Positions 8,885-17,526 of a stretch of DNA of 64,000 bases are shown here, in pieces. Location of the stretch: NCBI RefSeq assembly GCF_007747795.1, contig NZ_CP036275.1, positions 5,448,001 through 5,512,000 on the forward strand. Direction: 5' to 3'. Numbering within the stretch: the stretch's first letter is position 1; each line of letters starts with the position of its first letter. The notes beneath the pieces were generated by a model. The model did not search any database. It saw nothing but the letters and a program-made list of their open reading frames with translations, and was not told the DNA's origin. A program made the position numbers and the translations under genes. This stretch comes from Maioricimonas rarisocia. Its GTDB lineage: Bacteria; Planctomycetota; Planctomycetia; Planctomycetales; Planctomycetaceae.

Positions 8885-9634
8885 GTGAACGAATGGTATC
8901 GGCAGCTCGACATCGACGTTCCGCAGGATCAGTTCGATCGGCTGCCTCGTCACCCTGCGTACGACTATGGCTGGTGGGACGGGCAGGGGCATCTGCAGCC
9001 GTCTCCGAAACTCTACCACGGCCTGCTGCCGCTCGATGACGCCGGTGACGAGACGACGCTGGCAACACGGTCTGCAGAAGCCGGTGTGCGATTGCGGTCC
9101 GTGGAAGAGGAAGACTGGCCGCCGCTGGTGGATCTGTTTGATGCTGCGTTCCGAGGAACGGTTCCGTACTGCACGCTTGAGACCGATGCACGCCATGATG
9201 CCGCGTACGAGTCGCTGCGGCGGACGCGGCAAGGCGGAGACGGTCCTCTGGTAAACGAAGCGAGCAGCGTTGCGGTGAGCGGCAATGAATTGCTCGGGGC
9301 GATCCTGATCACGCTGATTCCGACCGGAAATCTCGAGCGTTTCGACGAACCGGGATGGACCGCGACCGCGCCGTCGGATGCGGTCGACCAGCGCTGGGGG
9401 CGGCCGCACGTCACGTGGGTGTTCGTTGCCCCGAAATCGGGCCGAAAGGGAATCGGCAGCCTGTTGCTTCGGCGGTCCGTAGAGAAGCTGGGGCAAATGG
9501 GCCATCGGGACCTGGCGAGCACCTTCTGCCCGGGGAATGTGGCGAGTCTGCTGTGGCACTGGCGAAGTGGCTTTCGATTGCTCTCGTGGCCCGGGACGCC
9601 GGATTCGGATTCGCATTCCGTCGCCGGGAACTGA
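8885..9634 (+). CDS. GNAT-family N-acetyltransferase
   Basis: This 249-residue protein has a C-terminal GNAT domain with the acetyl-CoA loop GRKGIGSLLL (motif A, after the strand VTWVFVAP) and motif-B-like sequence ending in HWRSGFRLL. The N-terminal ~70 residues are extra and include an aromatic run (YDYGWWDG). GNAT enzymes move an acetyl group from acetyl-CoA to an amine; the substrate is unknown. I use GTG at 8885 because GGGAGGGAG lies just upstream and everything before it reads through intergenic repeats; a longer in-frame ATG at 8693 abuts the transglutaminase stop but would encode repeat sequence. Confidence 0.85.
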   Translation: MNEWYRQLDIDVPQDQFDRLPRHPAYDYGWWDGQGHLQPSPKLYHGLLPLDDAGDETTLATRSAEAGVRLRSVEEEDWPPLVDLFDAAFRGTVPYCTLETDARHDAAYESLRRTRQGGDGPLVNEASSVAVSGNELLGAILITLIPTGNLERFDEPGWTATAPSDAVDQRWGRPHVTWVFVAPKSGRKGIGSLLLRRSVEKLGQMGHRDLASTFCPGNVASLLWHWRSGFRLLSWPGTPDSDSHSVAGN

Positions 9635-9760
9635 TTTTGACACAATCGGGACGCTCGGCTACCTTTCCCGCCCCGAAGACCTGTCCGGTGTGGTCGGGCC
9701 GATGGAACGGCCTGATGGTCCAACCGGAACGGACCAGCGCAGCAAGCGAAGGATCGCCGC

Positions 9761-10102
9761 GTGAGCGAAGGCAAGTCAGTGCTCGTGGTGGACGGACCGC
9801 AGGAGACGGCTCGAGTGATCGAGGCGATTCTCGGACCGCGCGGTGTCGACGTCAGCCGGGTTCGCAGACAATCGGCGAACCCGGAGACCGACAGCCCGAG
9901 ATCGAGCCCCCCGAACCTGATCGTCTGCCACGTCGATGACAATGACGAGGCGAACGTCGAAGAATTGCCTGGCGTCCCGCGGGTGGTGATCGGAACGCTG
10001 CAGCAGTCCGGCGGCCCGAACGGTCGCTTTCTGCAGTCGCCGTTCGAGTACGGCGAACTTCTGCGGGCGGTCGAGGAACTGCTCGAACTGAAGGCATCCT
10101 GA
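9761..10102 (+). CDS. Small degenerate receiver-like protein
   Basis: The 113-residue protein has the outline of a response-regulator receiver domain: [20 protein letters not shown] (beta1-alpha1), [11 protein letters not shown] (beta3), VPRVVIGTL (beta4), [18 protein letters not shown] (beta5-alpha5, where a Lys-Pro pair is normal). The acidic pocket and conserved Lys are not intact: the beta1 acid is one Asp, the phosphorylated Asp position is unclear and the Lys is replaced by Gln-Ser. It is therefore likely an unphosphorylated or pseudo-receiver. GTG start after the weak site AAGGATCGCC. It lies between a GNAT gene and trkA on the same strand. Confidence 0.65.
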   Translation: MSEGKSVLVVDGPQETARVIEAILGPRGVDVSRVRRQSANPETDSPRSSPPNLIVCHVDDNDEANVEELPGVPRVVIGTLQQSGGPNGRFLQSPFEYGELLRAVEELLELKAS

Positions 10103-10277
10103 GCGACGTTGTCGCGACGGCCGCACGAGCACACCATCACATCTTTCTGCAGGTCGCAGCGACCGGGCCCATGCGAGGTCGCCTTCCCGCAGTAGTCGCC
10201 ACGGGCTGCAACAGGTATCCTGCGCCGTTTATGGACTCCTGCGCACATTGCCGGGACCATCAGCTGCGAGGGACCGA

Positions 10278-11621
10278 ATGCACATCGTGATTCTGGGAGC
10301 CGGCACGGTCGGCACCTCAATTGCCGAACTGCTGTGTGCGAACCAGCACAACGTCTGCATCATCGATGATTCGCGTGCGGCGCTGGATGTCATCGAGGAG
10401 AAGCTGGACGTCCAGACGGTGCACGGGTCGGCGTGTGAGGTGATTCCGCTGTTCCAGGCCGGCGTACAGAATGCCGAACTCTGCCTGGCAGTCACACAGC
10501 GGGACGAAGTGAACCTGATCGGCGCGAGCTTGTCGCGGGCGATGGGAGCCCGTCGAAGCGTCGCCCGCATCTTCAATCCTGCCTACCGCGACATCAGCAC
10601 GTTTGACTATCAGCGGCACTTTCACATCGATCGGCTGCTGAGCCTCGAACAGCTCACGGCCCTCGAACTTTCGAAGGGGGTCCGCAAGCGGGAACTGTTC
10701 GCGGTCGAACACTTTGCCCGAGGCGGCGTACAGGTTCAGGAGGTCGGCGCCGACTCTGACGCGCGTGCCGTCGGTCGCAAGCTGCGCGATCTGGAGCTTC
10801 CGTCTCACGTCCGGATCGGTCTGCTGTCGAACGGCTCGCGGGCCTGGATTCCAGCCGCCGACGACGTCATCCAGGCGGGAGATCGCGTGACGCTGATCGG
10901 TCAGGGAGACGCGATCGAAGAGGTCAAGAAGCGTTTCGAACGGAAGACGCAGGCGGCCCTGCGGGTGATCATCGTGGGTGGCGGTGAGGTCGGTTTTCAC
11001 CTTGCCCGAGGATTGCAGCGGGACCGGTATCGCGTCGTGCTGATGGACACCGATGATCGCCGCTGCGAGTACCTTTCGCAGCGACTTCCCAAGTGCACGA
11101 TCCTCAAGGCAGACGCCACCCGAAGGGGAGAGATGGAAGAAGCCCGGGTCGGCAGCGCCGACGTCTTCATCGCGACAATGGGGCGGGACGAGGACAACAT
11201 TGTCTGCGGCGTCGAAGCCCGCGAACTGGGGGCGAAACGGATTCTGAGTGTCGTGCGGCGACCGGACTACGCAAACGTACTCGAGAAACTGGGAATCGAC
11301 GTGGCCGTCAGCCCCCGCAAGGTGATGGCCCGGGAAGTTCTCGGCATGCTGGCTCACGGACCGATCATCGGTCAGAGCGAGATCGGCGGCGGCAGTGCCG
11401 CGGTCTGGGAGATCGAGATTCAGAAGGGCGCCCCGATCACGCGGGCCCCCCTCAAGGAGATCCAGCTGCAGAAGAGTCTCATTGCCGCCATCGTGCGCGA
11501 GGAACATGTTTCGGTCGCCGGCGGCGATGACCGTCTGCAGCCGGGCGATACGGCGGTTGTGCTCGTGCAGAAGGATTCGGAGGAACAGACGCTGGAACTG
11601 TTCGAGCCGGACGAGAAGTGA
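10278..11621 (+). CDS. trkA: Trk potassium-uptake regulatory protein TrkA
   Basis: TrkA is the peripheral NAD(H)-binding regulator of the TrkH/TrkG potassium channel. The 447-residue protein has the standard duplicated layout: RCK_N ([13 protein letters not shown], a Rossmann GxGxxG, residues about 4-18, with the acid after strand 2) then RCK_C, a second RCK_N ([16 protein letters not shown], near 233-248) and a final RCK_C domain ([12 protein letters not shown] to PGDTAVVLV). Start at 10278 after GAGGG; an in-frame TTG at 10248 is less likely. No trkH is in the window, so the channel partner must be elsewhere. Confidence 0.93.
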   Translation: MHIVILGAGTVGTSIAELLCANQHNVCIIDDSRAALDVIEEKLDVQTVHGSACEVIPLFQAGVQNAELCLAVTQRDEVNLIGASLSRAMGARRSVARIFNPAYRDISTFDYQRHFHIDRLLSLEQLTALELSKGVRKRELFAVEHFARGGVQVQEVGADSDARAVGRKLRDLELPSHVRIGLLSNGSRAWIPAADDVIQAGDRVTLIGQGDAIEEVKKRFERKTQAALRVIIVGGGEVGFHLARGLQRDRYRVVLMDTDDRRCEYLSQRLPKCTILKADATRRGEMEEARVGSADVFIATMGRDEDNIVCGVEARELGAKRILSVVRRPDYANVLEKLGIDVAVSPRKVMAREVLGMLAHGPIIGQSEIGGGSAAVWEIEIQKGAPITRAPLKEIQLQKSLIAAIVREEHVSVAGGDDRLQPGDTAVVLVQKDSEEQTLELFEPDEK

Positions 11622-11655
11622 GGGGTGCGTGCAGCGCAACGCCTGCACGAAGCGT

Positions 11656-11758
11656 CAGGGCGAGAATCGACTCGCAAGCGACGGCAGACAGGAATGTCTG
11701 CCCCACCTGGACTTTCGGGGTGGATGCTTCACCGTGAACTCGCACGGCTCACAGAGCC
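11656..11758 (+). repeat. Left part of the 115-bp repeat unit, split by the IS
   Basis: This stretch matches the 115-bp unit found in tandem right of the IS (13306-13535), including the GGCAGACAGGAATGTCTGCC core at 11683-11702. It ends at the insertion point with the 13 bases GGCTCACAGAGCC (11746-11758), which are repeated at 13293-13305. Confidence 0.9.
11746..11758 (+). repeat. Target-site duplication, left copy
   Basis: Thirteen bases GGCTCACAGAGCC, identical to 13293-13305 on the other side of the IS. In uninterrupted copies of the host repeat this motif occurs once, which supports duplication on insertion. Confidence 0.88.
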
Positions 11759-13292
11759 AGCCCTTTGAAGGTGGTCTGGAACGACGCCTCCGGATTCGCT
11801 AAGCCTTTGTCTGCTCAGGACATCAAGGTTTTCGTCAGGGAGGACGGACCATGCTCGGCTCAGACGTGCTCGATCGGTTTGTGGACGAGGCCCCCGTCTG
11901 CGTGATGGTGCGGGCCTGCCTCGAGAACATCCTCGCCCCGCAGCGGCTCGATCAGCTGTTCCGGGAACACTCCGAAACGCAATATGAGCGCGAACTGACG
12001 TTCTCCAGCCTCGTCGAACTCATGTCCCTGGTCGTCTGCCGCATCGAACCCACCGTTCACGCCGCCTTCCAGCGGAAAAAGGAGTCGATGCCCGTTTCCG
12101 TCAAGGCCCTGTACGACAAGCTCAGCGGCGTCGAACCGCAGGTCTCGCAGGCTCTGGTGCGGCACATCGCCCAGGGAGCCGGCAACGTCATGGCCAACTG
12201 GAATAGCCGCACACCACTGCTGAAGGGCTATCACACCAGGGTGATCGACGGCAATCACATCACCGGGACCGACCATCGGCTCAAGGAGCTGCGTGAAGAC
12301 GGGGCCGCAGCCCTGCCCGGCGTGGCCGTCGCGGTGCTCGATCCGGATCGCGGGCTGATCGAAGACGTGCTCGTCGCCGAAGATGCCTACACGCAGGAGG
12401 TCAAGCTGGCCGCCCCCATCTTCGAGCAGGTGCAGCCGAAGGATCTGATCATTGCCGACCGGCACTACTGCACCAGCGGGGTGCTGTTCGGCATCAAGGA
12501 CCGGGATGGCTGCTTCCTGATGCGCCAGCACATGGGACACCTCCGCTGGGAGCTGATCGGCGAGCGTCGCTGCAAGGGGCCGGCGGAGAACGGCCTGCTG
12601 TATGAACAGACCATGCAGCTGACGGACCCCGACACCGGCAAGAGAATGGAGATCCGCAGGATCACCCTCGAACTGGACAAGCCCGTGCGTGGCGGCGACA
12701 CGGAGCTGCACCTGCTGACCAACCTGCCGCCGCAGGCTGCCGATGCCGAGCAGGTGGCGGCTCTGTACCGCAAACGGTGGACGATCGAGACGGCCTTTCA
12801 GCACATCACGACCTCGCTGTGCTGCGAGCTGAACACGCTGGGTTTTCCGCGGGCAGCGCTGTTCTCGTTCTGTATGGCGGTGGCGTGCTTCAACGTATTT
12901 GCGCTGGTGCCGGCGGCGATGGCGCACGTGCACGGCCATGAGTGGGTCGACGACAACGTGTCGCTGTATTACCTGACGGAGGAACTGAGCGGCACCTACC
13001 GAGGTATGATGATTGCGTTGCCGCCGGAGGAGTGGTCCGGTTTTCGGGAACTTCCCGCCTTGCGGCTGGCCGAGACGTTGGTGGAGCTCGTCGGCCGGGC
13101 GAAGCTGTCTCGGTACCAGAAGCACAAGCGGAAATCGAAGAAGCGGTCCCGCCGTGAGTATGCTCCGAAGAAGCACGTTTCGACGGCCCAGAAGTTGAAG
13201 GCCAGGGCCGCGAAGAAATCGGCGAAGAAGAAAACGGGCAAGGTGAAGCGGAAGCCGCCGACCTGAGGCCTCCGCCGCACCTTCAAAGGGCT
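11759..13292 (+). mobile_element. IS4-family insertion sequence, complete, 1534 bp
   Basis: The element is bounded by perfect 15-bp inverted repeats, AGCCCTTTGAAGGTG at 11759-11773 and its complement at 13278-13292, and flanked by a 13-bp direct repeat GGCTCACAGAGCC (11746-11758 and 13293-13305). Length, end size and target-duplication size all fit the IS4 family (10-13 bp duplications). The single transposase frame is intact, so the copy looks recent and may be active. It landed inside the palindrome of an intergenic repeat. The exact edge could shift by a base or two because the repeat and target share bases. Confidence 0.92.
11851..13266 (+). CDS. IS4-family DDE transposase
   Basis: The 471-residue transposase has the DDE catalytic residues in IS4 form: Asp in RVIDGNHITG, Asp in LIIADRHYCTSG and Glu in the Y-x2-R-x3-E signature YRKRWTIE, followed by a beta-rich insertion typical of IS4. 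The very basic C-terminus (Lys/Arg/Ala repeats from about residue 425) is likely for DNA binding. The start ATG at 11851 follows CAGGGAGGA. The gene is intact with no frameshift. The reverse strand carries a long open frame over this gene and its flanks, but that is a GC-driven shadow. Confidence 0.95.
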   Translation: MLGSDVLDRFVDEAPVCVMVRACLENILAPQRLDQLFREHSETQYERELTFSSLVELMSLVVCRIEPTVHAAFQRKKESMPVSVKALYDKLSGVEPQVSQALVRHIAQGAGNVMANWNSRTPLLKGYHTRVIDGNHITGTDHRLKELREDGAAALPGVAVAVLDPDRGLIEDVLVAEDAYTQEVKLAAPIFEQVQPKDLIIADRHYCTSGVLFGIKDRDGCFLMRQHMGHLRWELIGERRCKGPAENGLLYEQTMQLTDPDTGKRMEIRRITLELDKPVRGGDTELHLLTNLPPQAADAEQVAALYRKRWTIETAFQHITTSLCCELNTLGFPRAALFSFCMAVACFNVFALVPAAMAHVHGHEWVDDNVSLYYLTEELSGTYRGMMIALPPEEWSGFRELPALRLAETLVELVGRAKLSRYQKHKRKSKKRSRREYAPKKHVSTAQKLKARAAKKSAKKKTGKVKRKPPT

Positions 13293-13305
13293 GGCTCACA
13301 GAGCC
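13293..13305 (+). repeat. Target-site duplication, right copy
   Basis: Identical to 11746-11758 and directly continued by GTGGCACCCGGG, the normal continuation of the palindromic repeat, so the ancestral sequence can be rebuilt by removing the IS and one 13-mer. Confidence 0.88.
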
Positions 13306-13592
13306 GTGGCACCCGGGCAGGGCGCGAATCGACTCGCACGCGACGGCAGACAGGAATGTCTGCCCCACCTGTTCTTTCGAGGTGGATGCTTCACCGTGAA
13401 CTCGCACGGCTCGCAGAGCCGTGGCACGCGGGCAGGGCGCGAATCGACTCGCACGCGACGGCAGACAGGAATGTCTGCCCCACCTGTTCTTTCGAGGTGG
13501 ATGCTTCACCGTGAACTCGCACGGCTCGCAGAGCCGTGGCACGCGGGCCTGGGCAGTGGCCCCCAGGTAGACAGGAATGTCCGCCCCAGCTG
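13306..13592 (+). repeat. 115-bp tandem repeat array
   Basis: Two full 115-bp units (13306-13420 and 13421-13535) and a decayed third (13536 to about 13592). Each holds both palindromes: GGCAGACAGGAATGTCTGCC (13345 and 13460) and GCACGGCTCGCAGAGCCGTGGCAC (ending near 13427 and 13542). Together with 11656-11758 the array had at least three units before the IS arrived. Confidence 0.93.
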
Positions 13593-13622
13593 ACGCGGCC
13601 GGTGGGCTTTCGTGCACCGAAC

Positions 13623-14450
13623 CTACTTCTTCTCGACCTCGGCTGAGGCCGGTTTGACTTCGCCGTCCACTTCCGACTCGTCAGCAAGACCTTCCGGCCG
13701 TTTCGGCGACGGCAAATCGAAGAGAACCTCGTCGCGATAGCTGGCGATCGGCTGCAGTTCGTCCGGTTCACCGCCTTCGCCGATCGGGAACTCGATGCGG
13801 CTGCCGGCAAACCGCGGCCCGTCATAAATGGTTCCACTCTGGAACGGGCCCGCCCCCAGCAGCCAGGTGTCCTTGGCGGTGCTGGTCGCGACGGAAAGCC
13901 CCGACTGCCAGACACGGCGGCCGGTCTCGCGATGGTAGGCGAAGGCACCGACCTTCGCGGCGGCCAACTGGTCGGCCTTGCGTGCGAGTGCCAGCTCGGG
14001 GATGGAAGGGATCGGTGGGACGGAACCGACCGCGGAGGCGGCCGCGCTGATCGCACCACTCGGGTTGCTTTTAGGAATCCCGTAGACCACTTCGTTCTTG
14101 TCAGAACCAAGTGTTCCGATCCGGGCCTCGACGATGAAGTCGGCGTCGTCCTTCTTTTCCTGGAGCAGGCAGCCGGCGGCGATCATCTGCTGCCGCAGCG
14201 AACTGACGACGTACTCGGAGTTGACGAAGCCGATTCCCTTGAAGTTCTTCAGGTAGCTGACGTCGAAGTAAACCGTCTGCCCTTCGAGGGCGCGGAAATC
14301 GATGGTGGCGATGGCCTTGTCGACGGCTTCGGACTGAAGCAGCTGTTCCGTGGCAGAATGATCGAGCGTATTGCCACAGCCGGCCAGCAGGATCGGGGCC
14401 AGCAGCACGCCGAAGCGAATCAACAGATCTGTCCGGAGGGGACGGCGCAT
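13623..14450 (-). CDS. Lipoprotein of planctomycete type (DUF6655-like)
   Basis: The 275-residue protein has a lipoprotein signal ending LLAGC and is thus probably an outer- or inner-membrane lipoprotein. After the Cys it reads like the planctomycete family I recall as DUF6655: ATEQLLQSEAVDKAIATIDF, a YFDVSYLKNF strand, then SSLRQQMIAAGC and a Lys/Asp patch DADFIVEARIG. Function is unknown; the outline resembles proteins with an assembly-lipoprotein fold. A poorly conserved acidic tail follows residue 240. Start at 14450 after GGGAGGA; an upstream in-frame Met at 14615 has no support. The family name is from memory and should be checked. Confidence 0.72.
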   Translation of the reverse strand: MRRPLRTDLLIRFGVLLAPILLAGCGNTLDHSATEQLLQSEAVDKAIATIDFRALEGQTVYFDVSYLKNFKGIGFVNSEYVVSSLRQQMIAAGCLLQEKKDDADFIVEARIGTLGSDKNEVVYGIPKSNPSGAISAAASAVGSVPPIPSIPELALARKADQLAAAKVGAFAYHRETGRRVWQSGLSVATSTAKDTWLLGAGPFQSGTIYDGPRFAGSRIEFPIGEGGEPDELQPIASYRDEVLFDLPSPKRPEGLADESEVDGEVKPASAEVEKK

Positions 14451-14710
14451 CCGTCCTCCCGGGATTGCATCCCCGACGCCTTTCATCTTCCGCAAGCTTC
14501 TGTCAGTAAACAAATTCGGACAACCGGGCCATCGAGTCTGGCGGGATAAACTGCGCTGATCCGTACCCGGATTGTGGCGGGAACCGCAGCGCGGCGGACC
14601 GGTGGCGCGGACCAACGGGCGGGATTATAGGGAGAGTCCGCCGGGGCTCCAATTCCAGTTTGCGGCAGCTGGCCGGGCACCGCTGCCTTACGCAGCGGCC
14701 TGCTGCAAAC

Positions 14711-15883
14711 TCAGGCGGTCGGTGCCGCAGAACGCTCGGCAATGATCGCGTCGAGTTCCTGCCGCAGGCGGTCGAGAATCTCGTCGTAGGGGTACGTTCC
14801 GAGCGATTCGGGCCCCTTTTTGAGATTCACGAAATTGGGAGCACACCACAGCCCGAGATCGGCGTCGTCGGTCTCGCCGGGTCCGTTCACACGGCAGCCC
14901 ATGACGGCGATCGTGATGGCGTGGTCTTTGGCGTAGGAGGTCATCTCCTTGACCTGCTCGGCCAGTTCGATGAACGCCTCGTTCTCGACGCGGGAGCAGC
15001 TCGGGCAGCTGATGATGTTCAGCGAATCCATGCCGAAGTCGACGACGGTCCGGACGCGGCCGGCGGCGATGTCGGCGAGAATCTGGCGGCCGGCCTCGAT
15101 CTCTTCGTGCTTGCGATCGTTGGGAACGGTCAGCGAAACACGAATGGTGTCGCCGATTCCCCGGCTGATCAGCTGCTCGAACGCAATTCGGGTTTTGATC
15201 ACGCCATCGGGGGGCAGGCCGGCTTCCGTCACGCCCAGATGCAGCGGAACGTCGGGGCGCTGCTCGGCGAAGCGACGGTTCACCTCGATGACCTGCTGCG
15301 GGTCCGAATCCTTCAGCGAGACGACGTAACGGGTGAAGTCGAGGCTGTCGAGGAACTCGCAATGATCGAGGGCGCTTTCGAGCATCGGCGAGATGGAGTC
15401 GTCGGCGGCGTACTTGTCCTTCTTCGCAGGATCGACCGAGCCGCAGTTGACGCCGACGCGGATCGCACAGTCGTGATCGACGGCGACCTGGGCGATGAAG
15501 CGGACCTTGTCCTGCCAGGGCTTTTCCCGCTCGTGGTGATAAAGATGACCGGGGTTGTAGCGGATCTTGGACACGTGCGGTGCGACGACTTCCGCGAGAC
15601 GGTAGTTCTCCTGCAGGTCGACAGCGAGGTTCGCCGTCACCTGCCGGCTGATCTCCTGAAGCGCTTCGGCATCCTTTTTGCTGTCAACAGCAACACGAAC
15701 AACGTCCGCACCGGCAGCGACGAGGTCGTTGATCTGAGCGACCGTCGCATCGATGTTGCGGGTGTGGGTAGCGGTCATGCTCTGAACGGCAATCGGATTC
15801 CCGTCGCCGATGGTAACCGTTCCGATGCGAACTGCACGGGTCGGATTGCGTGGCAGATCCACGTTCGTCTCCTCGAATGCCAT
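14711..15883 (-). CDS. ispG: (E)-4-hydroxy-3-methylbut-2-enyl-diphosphate synthase (IspG/GcpE)
   Basis: IspG catalyses the penultimate step of the MEP isoprenoid pathway, turning MEcPP into HMBPP with a [4Fe-4S] cluster. The 390-residue protein has the TIM-barrel N-terminal domain (start [20 protein letters not shown]) and the C-terminal cluster domain with Cys at 293 and 296 (SCPSCSR) and 330 ([10 protein letters not shown]), plus the fourth ligand Glu at 337. It is the compact form without the large insert seen in some bacteria. I take the ATG at 15883; a TTG three codons upstream is possible. There is no clear Shine-Dalgarno. The gene stands alone; neighbours do not belong to the pathway. 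Confidence 0.96.
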   Translation of the reverse strand: MAFEETNVDLPRNPTRAVRIGTVTIGDGNPIAVQSMTATHTRNIDATVAQINDLVAAGADVVRVAVDSKKDAEALQEISRQVTANLAVDLQENYRLAEVVAPHVSKIRYNPGHLYHHEREKPWQDKVRFIAQVAVDHDCAIRVGVNCGSVDPAKKDKYAADDSISPMLESALDHCEFLDSLDFTRYVVSLKDSDPQQVIEVNRRFAEQRPDVPLHLGVTEAGLPPDGVIKTRIAFEQLISRGIGDTIRVSLTVPNDRKHEEIEAGRQILADIAAGRVRTVVDFGMDSLNIISCPSCSRVENEAFIELAEQVKEMTSYAKDHAITIAVMGCRVNGPGETDDADLGLWCAPNFVNLKKGPESLGTYPYDEILDRLRQELDAIIAERSAAPTA

Positions 15884-16510
15884 TCGTGCCAACTGCGTTT
15901 TCGGGAAACCGGGTCGTCGGTCTGGGGTCGCTCGCGAGCTCCGATGTGGGAGAGGCCGCCTCCACGACGGGAGAGCCTGCGGGCACCGAACGGGTTCAGA
16001 TCCCGGAAAACTGACCTGGCGGCCTCCCGTCCATCAGGAAGCCCGTCGCTGAATAGTAGGAGAATCGGGCCGGTTTTCCCATGCCGGTCCGGGGCCGGCA
16101 GGCGGATTGCTGCAGCCGCGACCGGGCCCCGGGTGACCCGGCCGGGGAGCCGGCGTGTTCGGTTTGGGGGGATGCCGGTTGAGCGGATCTTCGGGCCCGC
16201 CATGTGAGGAGCGTGTGAAGGAGTATCCCGAAGGCCTGCCTTATCTTGAATCCGGTATCCGGGGGGAATACAGTGAGACTTTACGGGCCGCCTTCCTTGC
16301 GGGGATTCCCGCTTACGGATGGTGAAGAAACCTCCAACGTAAACCGGTGGGCGGGCCGTAGGTCGGTGTGACAGCACCGAGTGCTGGTTTTTTTGCGGCG
16401 TTTTTTGTTGTTTTTTCTGCGTACGTCAACTGCACAAGAGATGTCGTCGCCGGCACCCACGCGCAGCCCGAGGCTCGCGTCCCGCTCCGACGGCAATCGA
16501 TGGGGAACAA
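15884..16510. other. Divergent gap between ispG and the ABC operon
   Basis: Over 600 bp with no believable gene on either strand. It must carry the ispG promoter and the ABC operon promoter; a candidate for the latter is listed separately at 16246-16274. A T-rich run at 16386-16413 stands out against the GC-rich background. Confidence 0.5.
16246..16274 (+). promoter_or_regulatory. Possible promoter of the ABC-exporter operon
   Basis: TTGAAT (16246-16251) and TACAGT (16269-16274) are 17 bases apart, facing the ABC genes, leaving an untranslated leader of about 230 bases. The match is only partial. Confidence 0.35.
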
Positions 16511-17422
16511 ATGGACGCTGAGCCAGTCATTCAGATTCGGAATTTGTCGAAGGTCTATCGGGATTTCTGGGGTCGGAAGAAAGTCGAGGCGCTCAATTCG
16601 CTGAGTCTGGAAGTCCGCCGCGGCGAGATCTTCGGGCTCCTTGGTCCGAACGGTTCGGGAAAGACGACGACCATCAAGCTGCTGCTTGGTCTGCTGTTTC
16701 CGACCGACGGCGAAGTGACGGTTCTGGGGCGTCCCGCTCACGACGTGAGCAAGAACGAGCGGATCGGCTACCTGCCGGAAGAGTCGTACCTGTACCGCTT
16801 CCTCAACGCCGACGAAACGCTCGAGTTTTACGGCCGGCTGTTCAATATGTCCTCTGCGGAGCGGAAGCAGCGGCGCGACCAGCTGATCGAGCGGGTCGGC
16901 CTGCAGCATGCCCGGCGTCGACAGCTCAAGGAATACTCCAAGGGCATGACCCGCCGGATCGGTCTGGCTCAGGCTTTGATCAACGATCCGGAGCTCGTTC
17001 TGCTGGATGAGCCGACCAGTGGTCTGGACCCGCTGGGAACTTCGGACATGAAGGAGATGATCCGCAACCTCCGCGACCAGGGCAAAACGGTGGTCATGTG
17101 CAGCCACCTGCTGGCGGATGTGCAGGATGTCTGCGACCGGATTGCGATTCTGTATCAGGGAGAACTGAAGGTTCTGGGGGGCGTGCACGAACTGCTCGAA
17201 GCCCGGGACGAAACCGAGTTGCTCACGTCGAGCCTCAGCGAAGAGGCGATCAAGGACGTGGAGTCGGTGCTGCAGAAGCACGGCGCGTCACTGCAACGGG
17301 TGGCCCATCCGAAGTCGACGCTCGAAGAACTGTTCCTGCGAACCGTCAAGGAGAGCAAGGAACGTCCCGGGCGTCGGTTTACGCCGGAGGAAAAGCCGGC
17401 GGCAGCCGAAGCGGCGAAGTAA
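16511..17422 (+). CDS. ABC transporter ATP-binding protein (ABC-2 type)
   Basis: The 303-residue ATPase has all motor motifs: Walker [11 protein letters not shown] (about residues 50-59), Q-loop region near residue 95, signature YSKGM ([14 protein letters not shown]) and Walker [14 protein letters not shown]. The C-terminal ~80 residues are an extra domain ending in an Ala/Lys tail, as often in ABC-2 exporters. It should power the permease encoded next (gap 104 bases). Start at 16511 in [16 protein letters not shown]; the upstream GGGGA is close to the start. Cargo is unknown. Confidence 0.93.
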   Translation: MDAEPVIQIRNLSKVYRDFWGRKKVEALNSLSLEVRRGEIFGLLGPNGSGKTTTIKLLLGLLFPTDGEVTVLGRPAHDVSKNERIGYLPEESYLYRFLNADETLEFYGRLFNMSSAERKQRRDQLIERVGLQHARRRQLKEYSKGMTRRIGLAQALINDPELVLLDEPTSGLDPLGTSDMKEMIRNLRDQGKTVVMCSHLLADVQDVCDRIAILYQGELKVLGGVHELLEARDETELLTSSLSEEAIKDVESVLQKHGASLQRVAHPKSTLEELFLRTVKESKERPGRRFTPEEKPAAAEAAK

Positions 17423-17526
17423 CGCCGCGGGATGCTGGACGGACAGTGTGGCGACGATGCTGTGCAACGGAGCACACGGGTTCCCCCGATCGTCAGTGAC
17501 CGGTGAAGCGAGTTCGGTGACGTAGA

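Noticed and set aside
11860-13617. 585-codon open frame on the minus strand over the transposase
   Set aside because: It mirrors the IS4 transposase gene and runs on into non-coding repeats; its sequence has no family signal and is His/Gln/Arg-rich as expected for a GC-rich antisense frame.
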